DNA of 55,520 nt. Origin: Bacillota bacterium. GTDB lineage: Bacteria; Bacillota; Dethiobacteria; DTU022. The stretch lies in contig JAHYJM010000008.1 of NCBI GenBank assembly GCA_019428945.1, positions 1 to 55,520 of the forward strand, read 5' to 3'. The notes beneath the pieces were generated by a model. The model saw nothing but the letters and a program-made list of their open reading frames with translations. It did not search any database and had not been told where the DNA came from. Below are positions 7,532-16,653 of this stretch, one piece after another. Both the position numbers and the translations under genes were made by a program. Each line of letters starts with the position of its first letter. Position 1 is the first letter of the stretch.

Positions 7532-7657
7532 ATGGCGACCAGGAAAGAGCAGGAATATAAGTGCCAGGTTTGCACCAACGTAGTTCAGGTTAAAGAAGAA
7601 GGCGTAGGTACGTTGGTATGCTGCAACAAACCGATGGAACTGCAGAGTAAAAAGTGA
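7532..7657 (+). CDS. desulforedoxin (desulfoferrodoxin N-terminal-type FeCys4 protein)
   Basis: This 41-residue protein matches the desulforedoxin domain: YKCQVCTNVVQV gives Cys-x2-Cys and TLVCCNKPMEL gives the adjacent Cys pair, together one rubredoxin-like Fe(Cys)4 site. It lacks the superoxide reductase domain found in full desulfoferrodoxin, so it is a small electron carrier. The frame is open upstream to 7397, but ATG 7532 with AAAGGAGA at about 8 nt is the clear start. It closes the ArsR-selenoprotein operon, 40 bp behind the selenoprotein. A redox link between the two is likely. Confidence 0.9.
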   Translation: MATRKEQEYKCQVCTNVVQVKEEGVGTLVCCNKPMELQSKK

Positions 7658-7695
7658 AGACAGAAGTAAAGATTTATTATTAAATGATAAATTAT

Positions 7696-7730
7696 AGCCG
7701 GAATGCATTATTAGGGCACTCCGGCTTATT
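7696..7730. terminator. bidirectional terminator between convergent genes
   Basis: An 11-bp stem with one mismatch (AGCCGGAATGC with GCACTCCGGCT, 7696-7726), then TATTTTATT. It serves the desulforedoxin operon and the leftward saccharopine-dehydrogenase-like gene. Confidence 0.85.
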
Positions 7731-7733
7731 TTA

Positions 7734-9002
7734 TTAAGATTCAAGAAGTTTCCTGGTGTTCAGCATTTCGGCATATTCGGAATCTTTCTCCTGCAGGCCT
7801 CCGGGAAACTCATACTTCGCCATTCTTTCAATGAATGGATCAGGATCAAAAGATTCAGGCCCGTGCACTCCTTTGAGATTCCAAATCCCTTTGGCAAACA
7901 GTTCAAGCATAATTACAGGGCTGAAAGCTGTTTGGGCAACCACAGAGTTGGTTCCATATTTCTTATAACATTCCTGGTTGTCGGCAACCTGGTATAGGTA
8001 AACAGAACGTTTTAAGCCATCCTTGGTTCCGGTAACCCAGGTGCCTGCACATCCTTTTCCGACCATTTTCGGGGCAAGCTCAAGGGGATCGGGAACCACT
8101 TTAACCAGAAAATCGCGGGGGGCTATTTCGCTCTCGCCAACCTTGATCTTTCTTTTTGCATCATCCATACCGCACTGCTGAAGATTTAGCAGTAAAGCTC
8201 TCATTTCTCTCGGCACGCCAAATTTAAAGGTAACCCTGTTGCAATCAATTACCCTTGGTACGAGTAAGACTTCTTCATGTTCAACATTTATCACTTCAAC
8301 ATCACCAATGCCGCCGGGGAAAGAAAAAATTTCCGGTTCGGAAAAAGGTTCAGTACAGTACCAACCACGATCTTTTTCCCAGATAACCGGAGGGTTCAGG
8401 CATTCTTCAATTGTGGTCCAGACTGAAAAGCCAAAAGCCACACCTTCATGACCCGGTATATCATAATTATCACCATCACGAACATTAACCTCGTCAATGC
8501 TGTCGAATAAATGTTTTGCAGCGTAGCGTGCGAAAACATCAGCCATACCCGGTTCAACACCTGAGCCTACAATAGCTGTTAAACCTGCTTTTTCCCATTC
8601 TTCTTTTTTGGCGAACTGGTAATCACCCAGCTTTATATGGGCCAGTTCAAAAGGTTTTTCAGGGTGACGTTTTGAAAGGGTCATGGCACAATCAAGGTAA
8701 CAAACTCCGCTTTCAAAACAAGTGTCAAAAATATTTTCATTAAATGATGGTTCAACTGCATTCATCACAAAATCAATCTCATGCTTCTTAATTAAAGCTT
8801 TAATCTGTTCTGACTTGCCGGCATCAATATGTTCGGGTACAAAGCGGGGATCATTGCAAAGTGCCGCAACCTCTTTTGCCCTGTCCAGGTTATAATCAGA
8901 TAAAATAACCTTTTCAGCCCACTCAGCTTCTTTTCCGGCGCGCTTGATAATCATCGCTGCAGACTGTCCGACTCCACCTGATCCGATAATTAACAGTTTC
9001 AA
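7734..9002 (-). CDS. saccharopine dehydrogenase-like NAD(P)-dependent oxidoreductase (copy 1)
   Basis: This 422-residue LYS1/saccharopine dehydrogenase-family protein has an N-terminal Rossmann motif LLIIGSGGVGQSAA, an NAVEPSFN segment after the first domain and a long C-terminal substrate domain. The family covers saccharopine dehydrogenase and carboxy(nor)spermidine dehydrogenase, which reductively join or oxidatively cleave secondary amines between amino acids or polyamines; the sequence alone does not say which. TTG 9002 follows a GGAGGGA site. A paralogue lies at 17656-18840. A terminator stands between this gene and the upstream symporter gene, so it needs read-through or its own promoter. 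Confidence 0.85.
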   Translation of the reverse strand: MKLLIIGSGGVGQSAAMIIKRAGKEAEWAEKVILSDYNLDRAKEVAALCNDPRFVPEHIDAGKSEQIKALIKKHEIDFVMNAVEPSFNENIFDTCFESGVCYLDCAMTLSKRHPEKPFELAHIKLGDYQFAKKEEWEKAGLTAIVGSGVEPGMADVFARYAAKHLFDSIDEVNVRDGDNYDIPGHEGVAFGFSVWTTIEECLNPPVIWEKDRGWYCTEPFSEPEIFSFPGGIGDVEVINVEHEEVLLVPRVIDCNRVTFKFGVPREMRALLLNLQQCGMDDAKRKIKVGESEIAPRDFLVKVVPDPLELAPKMVGKGCAGTWVTGTKDGLKRSVYLYQVADNQECYKKYGTNSVVAQTAFSPVIMLELFAKGIWNLKGVHGPESFDPDPFIERMAKYEFPGGLQEKDSEYAEMLNTRKLLES

Positions 9003-9043
9003 CTTTATCCCTCCTGTATTAAATGATAATCTCTCTTTAAAAA

Positions 9044-9066
9044 GGCTCCCGGATGATCCGGGAGCC
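9044..9066 (-). terminator. terminator downstream of the AOR-operon symporter gene
   Basis: A perfect 10-bp stem GGCTCCCGGA/TCCGGGAGCC with a 3-nt loop, followed on the minus strand by TTTTTAAA. It separates the SSS gene from the saccharopine-dehydrogenase-like gene and may be partial. Confidence 0.88.
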
Positions 9067-9088
9067 GCTATTAATCCTCAGTCTATAT

Positions 9089-10663
9089 TTATGAAGATTT
9101 CTGCCAGAAGAATTTTGGCATGCTGGTCATGTCCTCGCCGTCGAGGGTTCGCATTGGTTTCGGCGGGTCATTTTTCTGGGTGGCCAGAGAAACTAGATAC
9201 AGAGTCAGGAAGCTGATCACTGCAGCGGGAACCATGGCTATAAAGATAGCGTCCTCTTCGAAAAAGTCAGTTGCAGGCATTGCCCAGAACCAGAACAGTA
9301 GAGCCCAGGAAATAAGGCCGGTGAAGAAAGAGGTTACTGCTCCTGTGGTGTTGGCCTTTTTCCAGAACATACCGATTATGTATGCGCCGGAAATAGTAGC
9401 AAGCTGTATACCTCCGGATAACACAATCAGCTTATATACCGTTTCAAAATAGAGAGCAATTGACATGGCCAGAAGTGCGGTAATCGGGATAAATATCCGC
9501 ACTACCCTTAAGACATCAACATTGGTTGCATCGGGTTTGATGTTCCTGTAGATATTGTGACCGATCAGAGTTGATACAATAAGCACGTTATCACCGGATG
9601 TACTTACAATTGCAGCTGCCAGGGAAACAATAAAGAGAATGCTGGCCCAGGGTGGCAGGAAGTTATAGGCTGCCCAGGGCAAAACATTTTCAGCCTGTGC
9701 TTCCATTTCGACGACACCATCCATGTAGCCTGAGGTGAAAACTGCAATACCAATCAATACAGGCATCATACCGATGGTCAGATAGAGCACGCCGCTGGTT
9801 AAAAAGCCGGCTACTGCTGTTTTTTCATCTTTGGCTGCCAGGGCGCGCTGCATTAGCACCTGACTTGGAACATCACCCAGTGAAAGAGTAACCCAGGCTG
9901 AGATATAAAGTAAAACAGCCAGCAGGCCGACATAACCAAGATAGCCGCCATCAGCTTCACTCTCGATTTTCATCGACCAGGTGGGAAGTTCGGCCCAGTT
10001 AACACCGTTTTCGATCAGGGAAGCAAAACCGCCAACTTCGCCTATCGCTGCCGGCAAGAGGATAACAAGGCCCACAATTATAAGGATGAATCCGATCATA
10101 TCAATACGCGACAGTGCCCATAATCCACCGAAAGCGGTTACAAGTATAATTGCCAGGGTAGCTATTATAACTGCTGTGCTCATGCTGAAACCGGTAGTCA
10201 GATAAACAATGATACCAAGGGCTACCAGCTGACCGCCGAGCCATGCAATGGCTGATAAGATCTGAATAATTGTATAGAGCATACCGCTTAAGTAGCCATA
10301 ACGGTGATTGAAGAAATCGGTAACAGTTGTATATTTTGCTTTACGCATGCGATAAGCAAAGAAAACACCGATAATGACCATGCAAAGCGCTGGAGCCCAG
10401 GGGTCAAAAATAATTCCCTGCATGCCGTAGAGCAAAGCATAACCAGCTGCCCCCATCATTGCTCCGGCGCAGATCCAGGTGGCAATGATCGACGGCACCA
10501 TAAATATGAAGCTCATCTGGCGGCCGGCGACACAAAGGTCATCTGCTTCATGAACCCTGCGGCTGTAGAAAACACCCAATCCAATGATGACAACCATATA
10601 AATACCCAAGAAGAGCAAAATCCATGGTGCTGTTGAAAATACTTCTAAGATACTGTCTTCCAT
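9089..10663 (-). CDS. sodium:solute symporter (SSS family), copy 1
   Basis: This is a LeuT-fold Na+/solute symporter of about 524 residues with some 13 membrane segments, for example ILLFLGIYMVVIIGLGVFY and VGLLAVLLYISAWVTLSLG. The family motif region AGRQMSFIFMVPSIIATWICAGAMMG is in place. It ends in a DPPKP tail with the residues FFW close to the end, also found in the two SSS proteins at 20-23.4 kb, so the three form a local subfamily. A longer frame starts at 10699, but ATG 10663 with GGGAGGA at about 10 nt is preferred. Its place behind aminotransferase, ferredoxin, AOR and MoaD suggests uptake of the operon's substrate, perhaps an amine or amino acid. Confidence 0.88.
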   Translation of the reverse strand: MEDSILEVFSTAPWILLFLGIYMVVIIGLGVFYSRRVHEADDLCVAGRQMSFIFMVPSIIATWICAGAMMGAAGYALLYGMQGIIFDPWAPALCMVIIGVFFAYRMRKAKYTTVTDFFNHRYGYLSGMLYTIIQILSAIAWLGGQLVALGIIVYLTTGFSMSTAVIIATLAIILVTAFGGLWALSRIDMIGFILIIVGLVILLPAAIGEVGGFASLIENGVNWAELPTWSMKIESEADGGYLGYVGLLAVLLYISAWVTLSLGDVPSQVLMQRALAAKDEKTAVAGFLTSGVLYLTIGMMPVLIGIAVFTSGYMDGVVEMEAQAENVLPWAAYNFLPPWASILFIVSLAAAIVSTSGDNVLIVSTLIGHNIYRNIKPDATNVDVLRVVRIFIPITALLAMSIALYFETVYKLIVLSGGIQLATISGAYIIGMFWKKANTTGAVTSFFTGLISWALLFWFWAMPATDFFEEDAIFIAMVPAAVISFLTLYLVSLATQKNDPPKPMRTLDGEDMTSMPKFFWQKSS

Positions 10664-10726
10664 TTGGTTAGTCCTCCCAGTATTAATGTGATGAAGCAAC
10701 CGGCTTAATCTGGCCTGTGGTTTGAT

Positions 10727-10960
10727 TTACCCACCGGCAACCCGGGGGTTAACCACAACTACCTCACCTCCTGTTAACACTGTGTCAGGATCTGATTTTT
10801 CACCATTAATCTGGATAAAAGAAATCGAGGAAGCGGGTATCTCAAGTTGCTCAATTATTTCCCGCAATTTTACCTGAGTATGTTCGAGTTCAATCGTTAA
10901 GGGTTCGATATTGTCTCCATACTTTTTAAGAGGGCCTTTCAAGTGCAGTGTGATTTGCAT
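10727..10960 (-). CDS. MoaD/ThiS-family ubiquitin-like protein
   Basis: This protein of about 77 residues has a beta-grasp fold pattern and the C-terminal Gly-Gly (NPRVAGG) that is activated and thiocarboxylated in MoaD and ThiS. Next to an AOR gene it most likely supplies sulfur for the tungsten or molybdenum pterin, as in other AOR operons. ATG 10960 has GGGGAGG at 8 nt; an in-frame GTG lies 9 bp upstream. No MoaE or MoeB partner is visible nearby. Confidence 0.85.
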   Translation of the reverse strand: MQITLHLKGPLKKYGDNIEPLTIELEHTQVKLREIIEQLEIPASSISFIQINGEKSDPDTVLTGGEVVVVNPRVAGG

Positions 10961-10987
10961 TATACCCACCTCCCCGATTGCTGGATT

Positions 10988-12745
10988 TTAAAGATTTAAC
11001 TCTTTTTTCTTCATATCGGTTATAATGCCGTTCTCATCCCAGCCGCGCAGCTGGTAATATTCGGCAAGCATCTTGTCATATTCTTCTCTTGGCAGTAATT
11101 TTCCTTCAGTAGCTCCGGTTGTCAGTTTGTCTGAGTATATCCGTTCAGGCAGATAATCATCTTTTCTTTCAAAACCTTCCCTCTCATTGAAGAGACGGGC
11201 AAGGTTATATACACGTTCACCGATTTTGGTTAGCTCAGCGGCTGTAACCTCACGGTCGAGAAGCATACTTAAAATCTCTGCCATTCGTTCGGTACTCAAA
11301 GCCCAAAAGTCGCAGAAGATTGCTGAAAACTTTACAGCATTATCATCCTGCATACCTATGACAAGCTCGGCTTTTCCTTCACTTGTAAAGGGATCAATGT
11401 CACCAAATGCTTCTACTGCGGCAGGCCATGCTCTCATGTGGCAGGCTCCGCGGTCGGCAGTGCCATAAGCAAGACCCATAGACCATGATCCACGCGGTTC
11501 ATAACCGGGAATTTCAAGTCCCTTAACCTGCATTGCGAAATCGTTTCCGCCATATTTTTTAGCTATGGCTCTAACTCCTTCGGCCAGGTCGGCCCCTGTC
11601 CCTTCCCTGGTGGAGATCAGGCCGGGCATTTTCAGGAAATTATCAACATCTCCGAAACGGATCCCAAAATCGTGGATTCCTTTTTCCGTCAATTCCATGG
11701 CAAAGGCGACAACGTTTCCGGCTGATATAGTGTCGAGACAATAATCATCACAGAGACGGTTAAACTCGATTACTGCTTCGAGATCACCGATACCGCAGTT
11801 AGATCCGCACAGTGCAAGGGTTTCGTATTCCGGCCCTTCAACCTCTGTTTTACCTTTCTTAACATAGTTACTGCAGGCCAGGGGGCAGGCGTAACAGGCT
11901 TTTTTTGCCTTCAGAGTGCCTTTTACCGCATCCGAATTTATATTTTTGTATTGATCAAATGTACCTTCCTGAAAGTTACGGGTAGGAAGGATTCCGGTAG
12001 ACTGGCTTAAATCTACGATCATAGGGGTTCCATCGCTGTAAGCCCACATGTTGTCGTCGGTCATTGTATCTTCGCGTTTAATTTTATTTAACGCTGCTGA
12101 AACCTTACGAATATTTGGAATTTCAATACCGCCGCTGCCCCAGACAGCAACTGCCTTCAGGTTTTTACTGCCCATTACAGCTCCGATTCCGCCACGACCG
12201 GCCTGACGGTACAGTTCGGAGCTGATACAGGCCATTGGCAGCAGGTTTTCTCCGGCCTGTCCGATAGCCAGGGTAATTACGTCACCTAAGGCATCGGCGA
12301 TGAGATGTTCGGTTTCGTGAGCGCCTTTGCCCCATAAGTCTGCAGCGCTGCGCATTTCAACAATATCATCATCTATGAACAGGTAAACGGGAGCTTTTGC
12401 TTTTCCTTCGATTATTACGGCATCGTAACCGGCATATTTTAATTCATTTGCAAAGTGGCCACCGATGGAGCAGTCCAGGATGGTGCCTGTAGCGGGAGAT
12501 TTTGCTGCTATGGCCAGCTTGCCCGAGTTGGGAACAATTGTGCCTGTCATGGGGCCGGTCATCAGGATTAATTTGTTATCGGCTGATAGCGGATCCACAC
12601 CCGGTTTTAGTTCTTCATATAGATATTTAATGCTTAAACCTTTTCCACCTAAATATTCTTTTGCCCATTCTTTATTTAGCGGTTCAGTTGATGCTTTTCC
12701 TGTGGTTAAGTCAATCCTAAGTACTTTTCCGGTGTAAGCCATCAT
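10988..12745 (-). CDS. aor: aldehyde:ferredoxin oxidoreductase (tungsten/AOR family)
   Basis: This 585-residue enzyme oxidises aldehydes to carboxylic acids with ferredoxin as acceptor, using a bis-pterin tungsten (or Mo) centre and one [4Fe-4S] cluster. The AOR N-terminus (YTGKVLRIDLTTG, EYLGGKGL) is clear, as are GRGGIGAVMGSKNLKAVAV and the cluster ligands CYACPLAC with a fourth Cys around NCGIGD. The start overlaps the ferredoxin gene by 4 bp (ATGA), so the two are translationally coupled. Its place behind a class III aminotransferase suggests the aldehyde comes from a transaminated amine (inference). Confidence 0.93.
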   Translation of the reverse strand: MMAYTGKVLRIDLTTGKASTEPLNKEWAKEYLGGKGLSIKYLYEELKPGVDPLSADNKLILMTGPMTGTIVPNSGKLAIAAKSPATGTILDCSIGGHFANELKYAGYDAVIIEGKAKAPVYLFIDDDIVEMRSAADLWGKGAHETEHLIADALGDVITLAIGQAGENLLPMACISSELYRQAGRGGIGAVMGSKNLKAVAVWGSGGIEIPNIRKVSAALNKIKREDTMTDDNMWAYSDGTPMIVDLSQSTGILPTRNFQEGTFDQYKNINSDAVKGTLKAKKACYACPLACSNYVKKGKTEVEGPEYETLALCGSNCGIGDLEAVIEFNRLCDDYCLDTISAGNVVAFAMELTEKGIHDFGIRFGDVDNFLKMPGLISTREGTGADLAEGVRAIAKKYGGNDFAMQVKGLEIPGYEPRGSWSMGLAYGTADRGACHMRAWPAAVEAFGDIDPFTSEGKAELVIGMQDDNAVKFSAIFCDFWALSTERMAEILSMLLDREVTAAELTKIGERVYNLARLFNEREGFERKDDYLPERIYSDKLTTGATEGKLLPREEYDKMLAEYYQLRGWDENGIITDMKKKELNL

Positions 12746-13134
12746 TTATTCACCTCCTCGAAGGTCAGCGCTTCAGTCGGACACCAGTTTGCACAGCTGC
12801 GGCACTGAACACATACCCCGATTCCCCTGTCTTTTTTAACTATTACCTGGTTGGGGCATACATCAACACAGAGGCCACAGTCGGTGCAGAGGTCTTCCAA
12901 AAAGGATAAACGCCCGTTTTTCTCAATAATTGCATCAACCGGGCATGCCTCAACACAGCTCATGCAGAGATCACACACCTGTCCCTCCACGATCAGGCCG
13001 TCGCGATCATAACAGGAAGTTATAACCAGGCGGGCCAGGCGGGGATTAAAAATTTCTTCATTCTGGGCGCTGCAGGCCAGGTGACATAGCTTACAGCCGA
13101 TACATTTTTTTTCATGAAATACTAATGCTTTCAA
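12742..13134 (-). CDS. polyferredoxin with four [4Fe-4S] motifs (AOR electron-transfer subunit)
   Basis: This small protein has four CxxCxxCxxxC sets: CIGCKLCHLAC, CDLCMSCVEAC, CTDCGLCVDVC and CVQCRSCANWC, so it should carry four [4Fe-4S] clusters. Proteins of this type accompany AOR as the immediate acceptor (AorB/HycB-like). An upstream ATG at 13155 lies on the Shine-Dalgarno itself, so TTG 13134 (about 10 nt after AAGGAG) is the better start, giving 130 residues. It overlaps the AOR gene by 4 bp. Confidence 0.9.
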   Translation of the reverse strand: MKALVFHEKKCIGCKLCHLACSAQNEEIFNPRLARLVITSCYDRDGLIVEGQVCDLCMSCVEACPVDAIIEKNGRLSFLEDLCTDCGLCVDVCPNQVIVKKDRGIGVCVQCRSCANWCPTEALTFEEVNK

Positions 13135-13158
13135 ATACAATCCTCTCCTTTCCAAATT

Positions 13159-14508
13159 TTAATCATTATAATGCTCTGAAATTCTTTTAATAACCTTTTC
13201 CAGAACTTCGATAACATGATCGATTTCTTCGATAGCGATAGTCAGGGGCGGTTCGATTCTTATTGCAGCAGCATTATTAAGCGCCCCTGCAACAAGAATT
13301 CCGTTTTCAAAAAGTCCTTTTGCTATCCTGTAGCCAGTGTGATCATCTACAAATTCCAGGCCGATTAGCAATCCCTTTCCCCTGGCTTCTCTCAGAGCCG
13401 GATACTTACGGGCAATTCTCTGTAACTTGGGCAGAATATAATTACCTTTTTCGGCAGCCTGCTCAATTAATCCTTCGTCAAAAATAACTTTAATTCCGGC
13501 AATGGCAGCAGCGCAGGCAAGGGGGTTGCCGCCAAAAGTTGTAGAATGCAGGAATGGGTTGGGGATCATCTTTTTCCAGATCGCTTCAGTTGATACAAAA
13601 GCTCCAATTGGCATTACGCCACCACCAAAAGCTTTCCCCAGGCACATAATGTCAGGCGTTACCCCAAAATGTTCTACAGCAAAGAGCATACCAGTCCGGC
13701 CCATTCCGGTCTGTACTTCATCAATAATCAGAAGTGTGCCAAAGCTATCGCAGATATCGCGTACCTGCATGAGGTAATCGTCAGGCGGCACGACTACACC
13801 GCCTTCTCCCTGGATCGGTTCAAGTATAACTGCAGCAACTTGATGGCCAACAGCATGGGAACTTGCAATTGTTTTTCTGAGCATTTCGGCATCACCATAA
13901 GGAACGTGCTGAAAGAAAGGCATCAGGGGCAAAAATGGAAGGCGGTATGCTTCTTTGCCGGTTGCGCTCAGCGAGCCAAGAGATTTGCCATGATAACCGC
14001 CCACAGCAGCAATTATTCCCGGTCGCCCGGTATGTAAACGGGCCAGCTTGATTGCGCCTTCCACAGATTCAGTGCCGCTGTTGGTCAAAAAGCTGTACTT
14101 TAGGTTGCCTGGAGCAATCATAGCTACAAGCCTGGATAGCATTGCTCTTAAGGGGTCTAAGAGTTCCTGGCTGTGAAGAGCCTGACGCTCAAGTTGATTT
14201 CTAACTGCTTCGACAACCAGGGGATGACGATGGCCAAGGTTATAAACACCATAGCCACCGAGGCAGTCAATATATTTGCGCCCCTGCAAATCTGTAAAAC
14301 CGGTTCCGGAATCTTCCCATTCTACGGCTGCGTAGTTATTCGATACCGCTTTGCGGTATTCCAGAAAACCGGGATTGCAATTCTCTTTAAACCCTTCCAG
14401 CGTTTCACTGGTTACCCAGTCTTTATCCTGATCGGAAAGCTCCTTTTTCGATATGAAATTAAGAACTTTACTTGAATAGGATATGACCGTTTCAGGGTTA
14501 AAATTCAC
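13159..14508 (-). CDS. class III PLP aminotransferase (putrescine/ornithine-type)
   Basis: This 449-residue fold-type I aminotransferase has LTNSGTESVEGAIKLAR for PLP phosphate binding, IIDEVQTGMGRTG with the pyridine-N Asp, and LGKAFGGGVMPIGA with the Schiff-base Lys. The N-terminal extension before the catalytic core resembles putrescine aminotransferase (PatA/YgjG) more than ArgD. Likely reaction: diamine or omega-amino acid plus 2-oxoglutarate to aminoaldehyde plus glutamate. The GTG at 14508 with AGGAGG at 8 nt is the start; the open frame extends to 14604 but runs over the promoter. First gene of the AOR operon, transcribed from the sigma-54 promoter at 14587-14604. Confidence 0.88.
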   Translation of the reverse strand: MNFNPETVISYSSKVLNFISKKELSDQDKDWVTSETLEGFKENCNPGFLEYRKAVSNNYAAVEWEDSGTGFTDLQGRKYIDCLGGYGVYNLGHRHPLVVEAVRNQLERQALHSQELLDPLRAMLSRLVAMIAPGNLKYSFLTNSGTESVEGAIKLARLHTGRPGIIAAVGGYHGKSLGSLSATGKEAYRLPFLPLMPFFQHVPYGDAEMLRKTIASSHAVGHQVAAVILEPIQGEGGVVVPPDDYLMQVRDICDSFGTLLIIDEVQTGMGRTGMLFAVEHFGVTPDIMCLGKAFGGGVMPIGAFVSTEAIWKKMIPNPFLHSTTFGGNPLACAAAIAGIKVIFDEGLIEQAAEKGNYILPKLQRIARKYPALREARGKGLLIGLEFVDDHTGYRIAKGLFENGILVAGALNNAAAIRIEPPLTIAIEEIDHVIEVLEKVIKRISEHYND

Positions 14509-14586
14509 CAGGTTTTTCCTCCTGTAATAAACTGGATGAGATATATGACAGTACGTTTTACCTGCAACCTTATATTCTTGATTATA

Positions 14587-14604
14587 TTGCAAAAACAATG
14601 CCAA
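14587..14604 (-). promoter_or_regulatory. sigma-54 promoter of the aminotransferase-AOR operon
   Basis: On the minus strand it reads TTGGCATTGTTTTTGCAA: GG of the -24 box (14602-14601) and GC of the -12 box (14590-14589) with exactly 10 bp between. This matches TGGCAC-N5-TTGC closely. The divergent neighbour is a sigma-54 activator. The GTG start lies about 80 bp downstream. Confidence 0.85.
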
Positions 14605-14719
14605 ATAAGCTTATAATAAATATACCGGGCTGAAAGCATTTAGAAGCTAATAAAATAGCACTTTGTTTTCCATTGAATGTTTAAAAGCCAAATATAAATA
14701 ATAATCTGGTCCCTTTAAT

Positions 14720-14780
14720 TCTCGATATTGAGATTTTTCCAGAAAAACAGGCGCATAGCAGAAGGTTATTAACCTGTTTT
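14720..14780. promoter_or_regulatory. candidate enhancer sites (UAS) for the sigma-54 activator
   Basis: The near-palindrome TCTCGATATTGAGA (14720-14733) and an 8-bp inverted repeat AAAACAGG/CCTGTTTT (14744-14780) lie about 130-190 bp upstream of the sigma-54 promoter, the usual enhancer distance, and just upstream of the activator gene. Either could be its binding site. Confidence 0.45.
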
Positions 14781-14835
14781 GAAGAACTATTCATAATCAC
14801 TGGATAAGTAAGTCGCAAAGAGTGAAGGAGAAGAA

Positions 14836-16653
14836 ATGCCCGGATTAATGCATATACAGATGATGGTTCAGGATTTGGCAGAAGCGATAGCAGCAGCTTT
14901 GTCGGTTGAAGTGGAAATTGTTGATCACGAATTGACAGTGGTTGCCGGAAGCGGATTATACAGAAAAAGAATCGGCCAGAAAGAAGAATTGGGCCAACTT
15001 GATAGTGATTATCTTTATGCCCGGACCCTGCGCAGCGGGAAGTCATTTGTGGTTACTGATCCGGTTAGCGATCCCGAATATGATCCTTCTTCACTTGAAG
15101 GCACCACCCCTGAGTTGGCTGAGATATGTTCTCCTATTATCATGGACAATAATGTCATCGGTGTGATCGGCCTTGTGGCTTTCACCCCTGAACAGAAAAA
15201 AATTCTTTTATCAAAAACTGAGGCTGTCCTCTCATTTTTACAGCATTTGAGCCGCTTTCTGGCGGCTAAAGTATCGGAAAGCGAAGCGGTTGAACGACTG
15301 ACAATTCTTTCAAATGAACTGACTGCAATAATTGAAACTATACACGAAGGAGCTCTTGCCATAAATGCGGAGGGTTTTGTTACTCATTGCAACACTACGG
15401 CAGAAAAACTGCTGAAGTTAAACAGGGAGGAGATTATTGGCAGTAATTTAGAAGATCTCCTTCCCGGAGCTCCTGCGCTGGAAGTTCTTGAAACGGGTAC
15501 TGAATATATTGAGAAAGAAGAGATTTACCAGGCCCGGGGCAGACGCAGCATGCACTTTATAGTTTCAGTGCGTCCAATTGCAGGCAGAGAAAAACCTGAA
15601 GGAGCTGTTGTTTCATTCCGGGATATTTCTGAAGCACGGCGCCTTATTTATGATTTGAGTTCAACCGCAATGGATTATACTTTTGATGACATCATTGGCG
15701 AAAGCCTGGCGATCGGGAATGTAAAAGAACAGGCCTTAAAGGTAGCCGGTGGCAACTCAACTGTATTAATTACAGGTGAAAGCGGAACCGGCAAAGAGAT
15801 ATTTGCCAGGGCTATACATAAGGCCAGCCCCAGGGAAGAAGGACCATTTATCAGTGTTAACTGCGGAGCCATACCTGAAACTCTTTTAGAAAGTGAACTT
15901 TTCGGGTATGAGGGAGGCGCATTTACCGGAGCCAGGAAAGAAGGAAAAGCCGGAAAATTTGAACTGGCCAGTGATGGTACTATCTTTCTTGATGAAATAG
16001 GTGAAATGCCCCTGCATCTGCAGGTAAAACTGCTTCACGTGCTCCAAAACAGGGAAGTAGAAAGAGTTGGCGGGTCGAAAAAAATACCTGTCGATGTGAG
16101 AATTATCGCCGCCTCGAACCGTGATCTGGAAAAGATGATGCAGGAAGGTAACTTCAGAAAAGATCTTTATTTCCGCTTAAGTGTTATTCCCCTGCACATT
16201 CCCCCGTTGAAAGATAGAAGGGAAGATATCCCTGCTCTTGTCAAACGCTGCCTGGCCAAGTACGGTCCCATGCTGAATAAGCATTTCAGTGACATAGAGC
16301 CTGAGGCGATGGAGTGCCTGCTTCGCTATAACTGGCCGGGCAATGTAAGAGAACTTGAAAATGCTCTTGAATATGCTGTTAACATGGCTGGTGGAGATTT
16401 AATAACATACAGCAGCCTACCGCCGAGAGTAAAAAATATAGAAAAAGAAACTATCGCCAGAGTGGATGCCTCCCTGAAGGAGAAAGTTCGGGATTATGAA
16501 AGAATGATTCTGCAGGATTACCTGGATCGTTTCGGTGATACATATGAAGGTAAAAGCGATATTGCTGATAAACTTGAAATAAGCAGGGCAACTCTATACC
16601 GGAAGTTATCCGAGTTGGGGCTTGCCGGCAGACTAAAGGAGGATGATCAATGA
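14836..16653 (+). CDS. sigma-54-dependent enhancer-binding regulator (GAF-like, PAS, AAA+, HTH)
   Basis: This 605-residue bacterial enhancer-binding protein has an N-terminal GAF-like sensor (about 1-145), a PAS domain (about 155-275), the AAA+ domain with Walker A GESGTGKE (314-321) and the sigma-54 contact loop GAFTGA (361-366), Walker [10 protein letters not shown] near 385, and a C-terminal Fis-type HTH ([18 protein letters not shown]). There is no receiver domain, so it senses a ligand rather than a phosphorelay. Both metabolic arms around it have sigma-54 promoters, so it is their likely activator. It overlaps the aminopropyltransferase gene by 4 bp. Confidence 0.95.
   Translation: MPGLMHIQMMVQDLAEAIAAALSVEVEIVDHELTVVAGSGLYRKRIGQKEELGQLDSDYLYARTLRSGKSFVVTDPVSDPEYDPSSLEGTTPELAEICSPIIMDNNVIGVIGLVAFTPEQKKILLSKTEAVLSFLQHLSRFLAAKVSESEAVERLTILSNELTAIIETIHEGALAINAEGFVTHCNTTAEKLLKLNREEIIGSNLEDLLPGAPALEVLETGTEYIEKEEIYQARGRRSMHFIVSVRPIAGREKPEGAVVSFRDISEARRLIYDLSSTAMDYTFDDIIGESLAIGNVKEQALKVAGGNSTVLITGESGTGKEIFARAIHKASPREEGPFISVNCGAIPETLLESELFGYEGGAFTGARKEGKAGKFELASDGTIFLDEIGEMPLHLQVKLLHVLQNREVERVGGSKKIPVDVRIIAASNRDLEKMMQEGNFRKDLYFRLSVIPLHIPPLKDRREDIPALVKRCLAKYGPMLNKHFSDIEPEAMECLLRYNWPGNVRELENALEYAVNMAGGDLITYSSLPPRVKNIEKETIARVDASLKEKVRDYERMILQDYLDRFGDTYEGKSDIADKLEISRATLYRKLSELGLAGRLKEDDQ

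Noticed and set aside
7397-7657. 86-codon version of the desulforedoxin
   Set aside because: The upstream part overlaps the selenoprotein end in another frame and lacks similarity; ATG 7532 has a strong ribosome site.
13669-14037. 122-codon plus-strand frame inside the aminotransferase gene
   Set aside because: Antisense to a gene with full catalytic motifs; no ribosome site.
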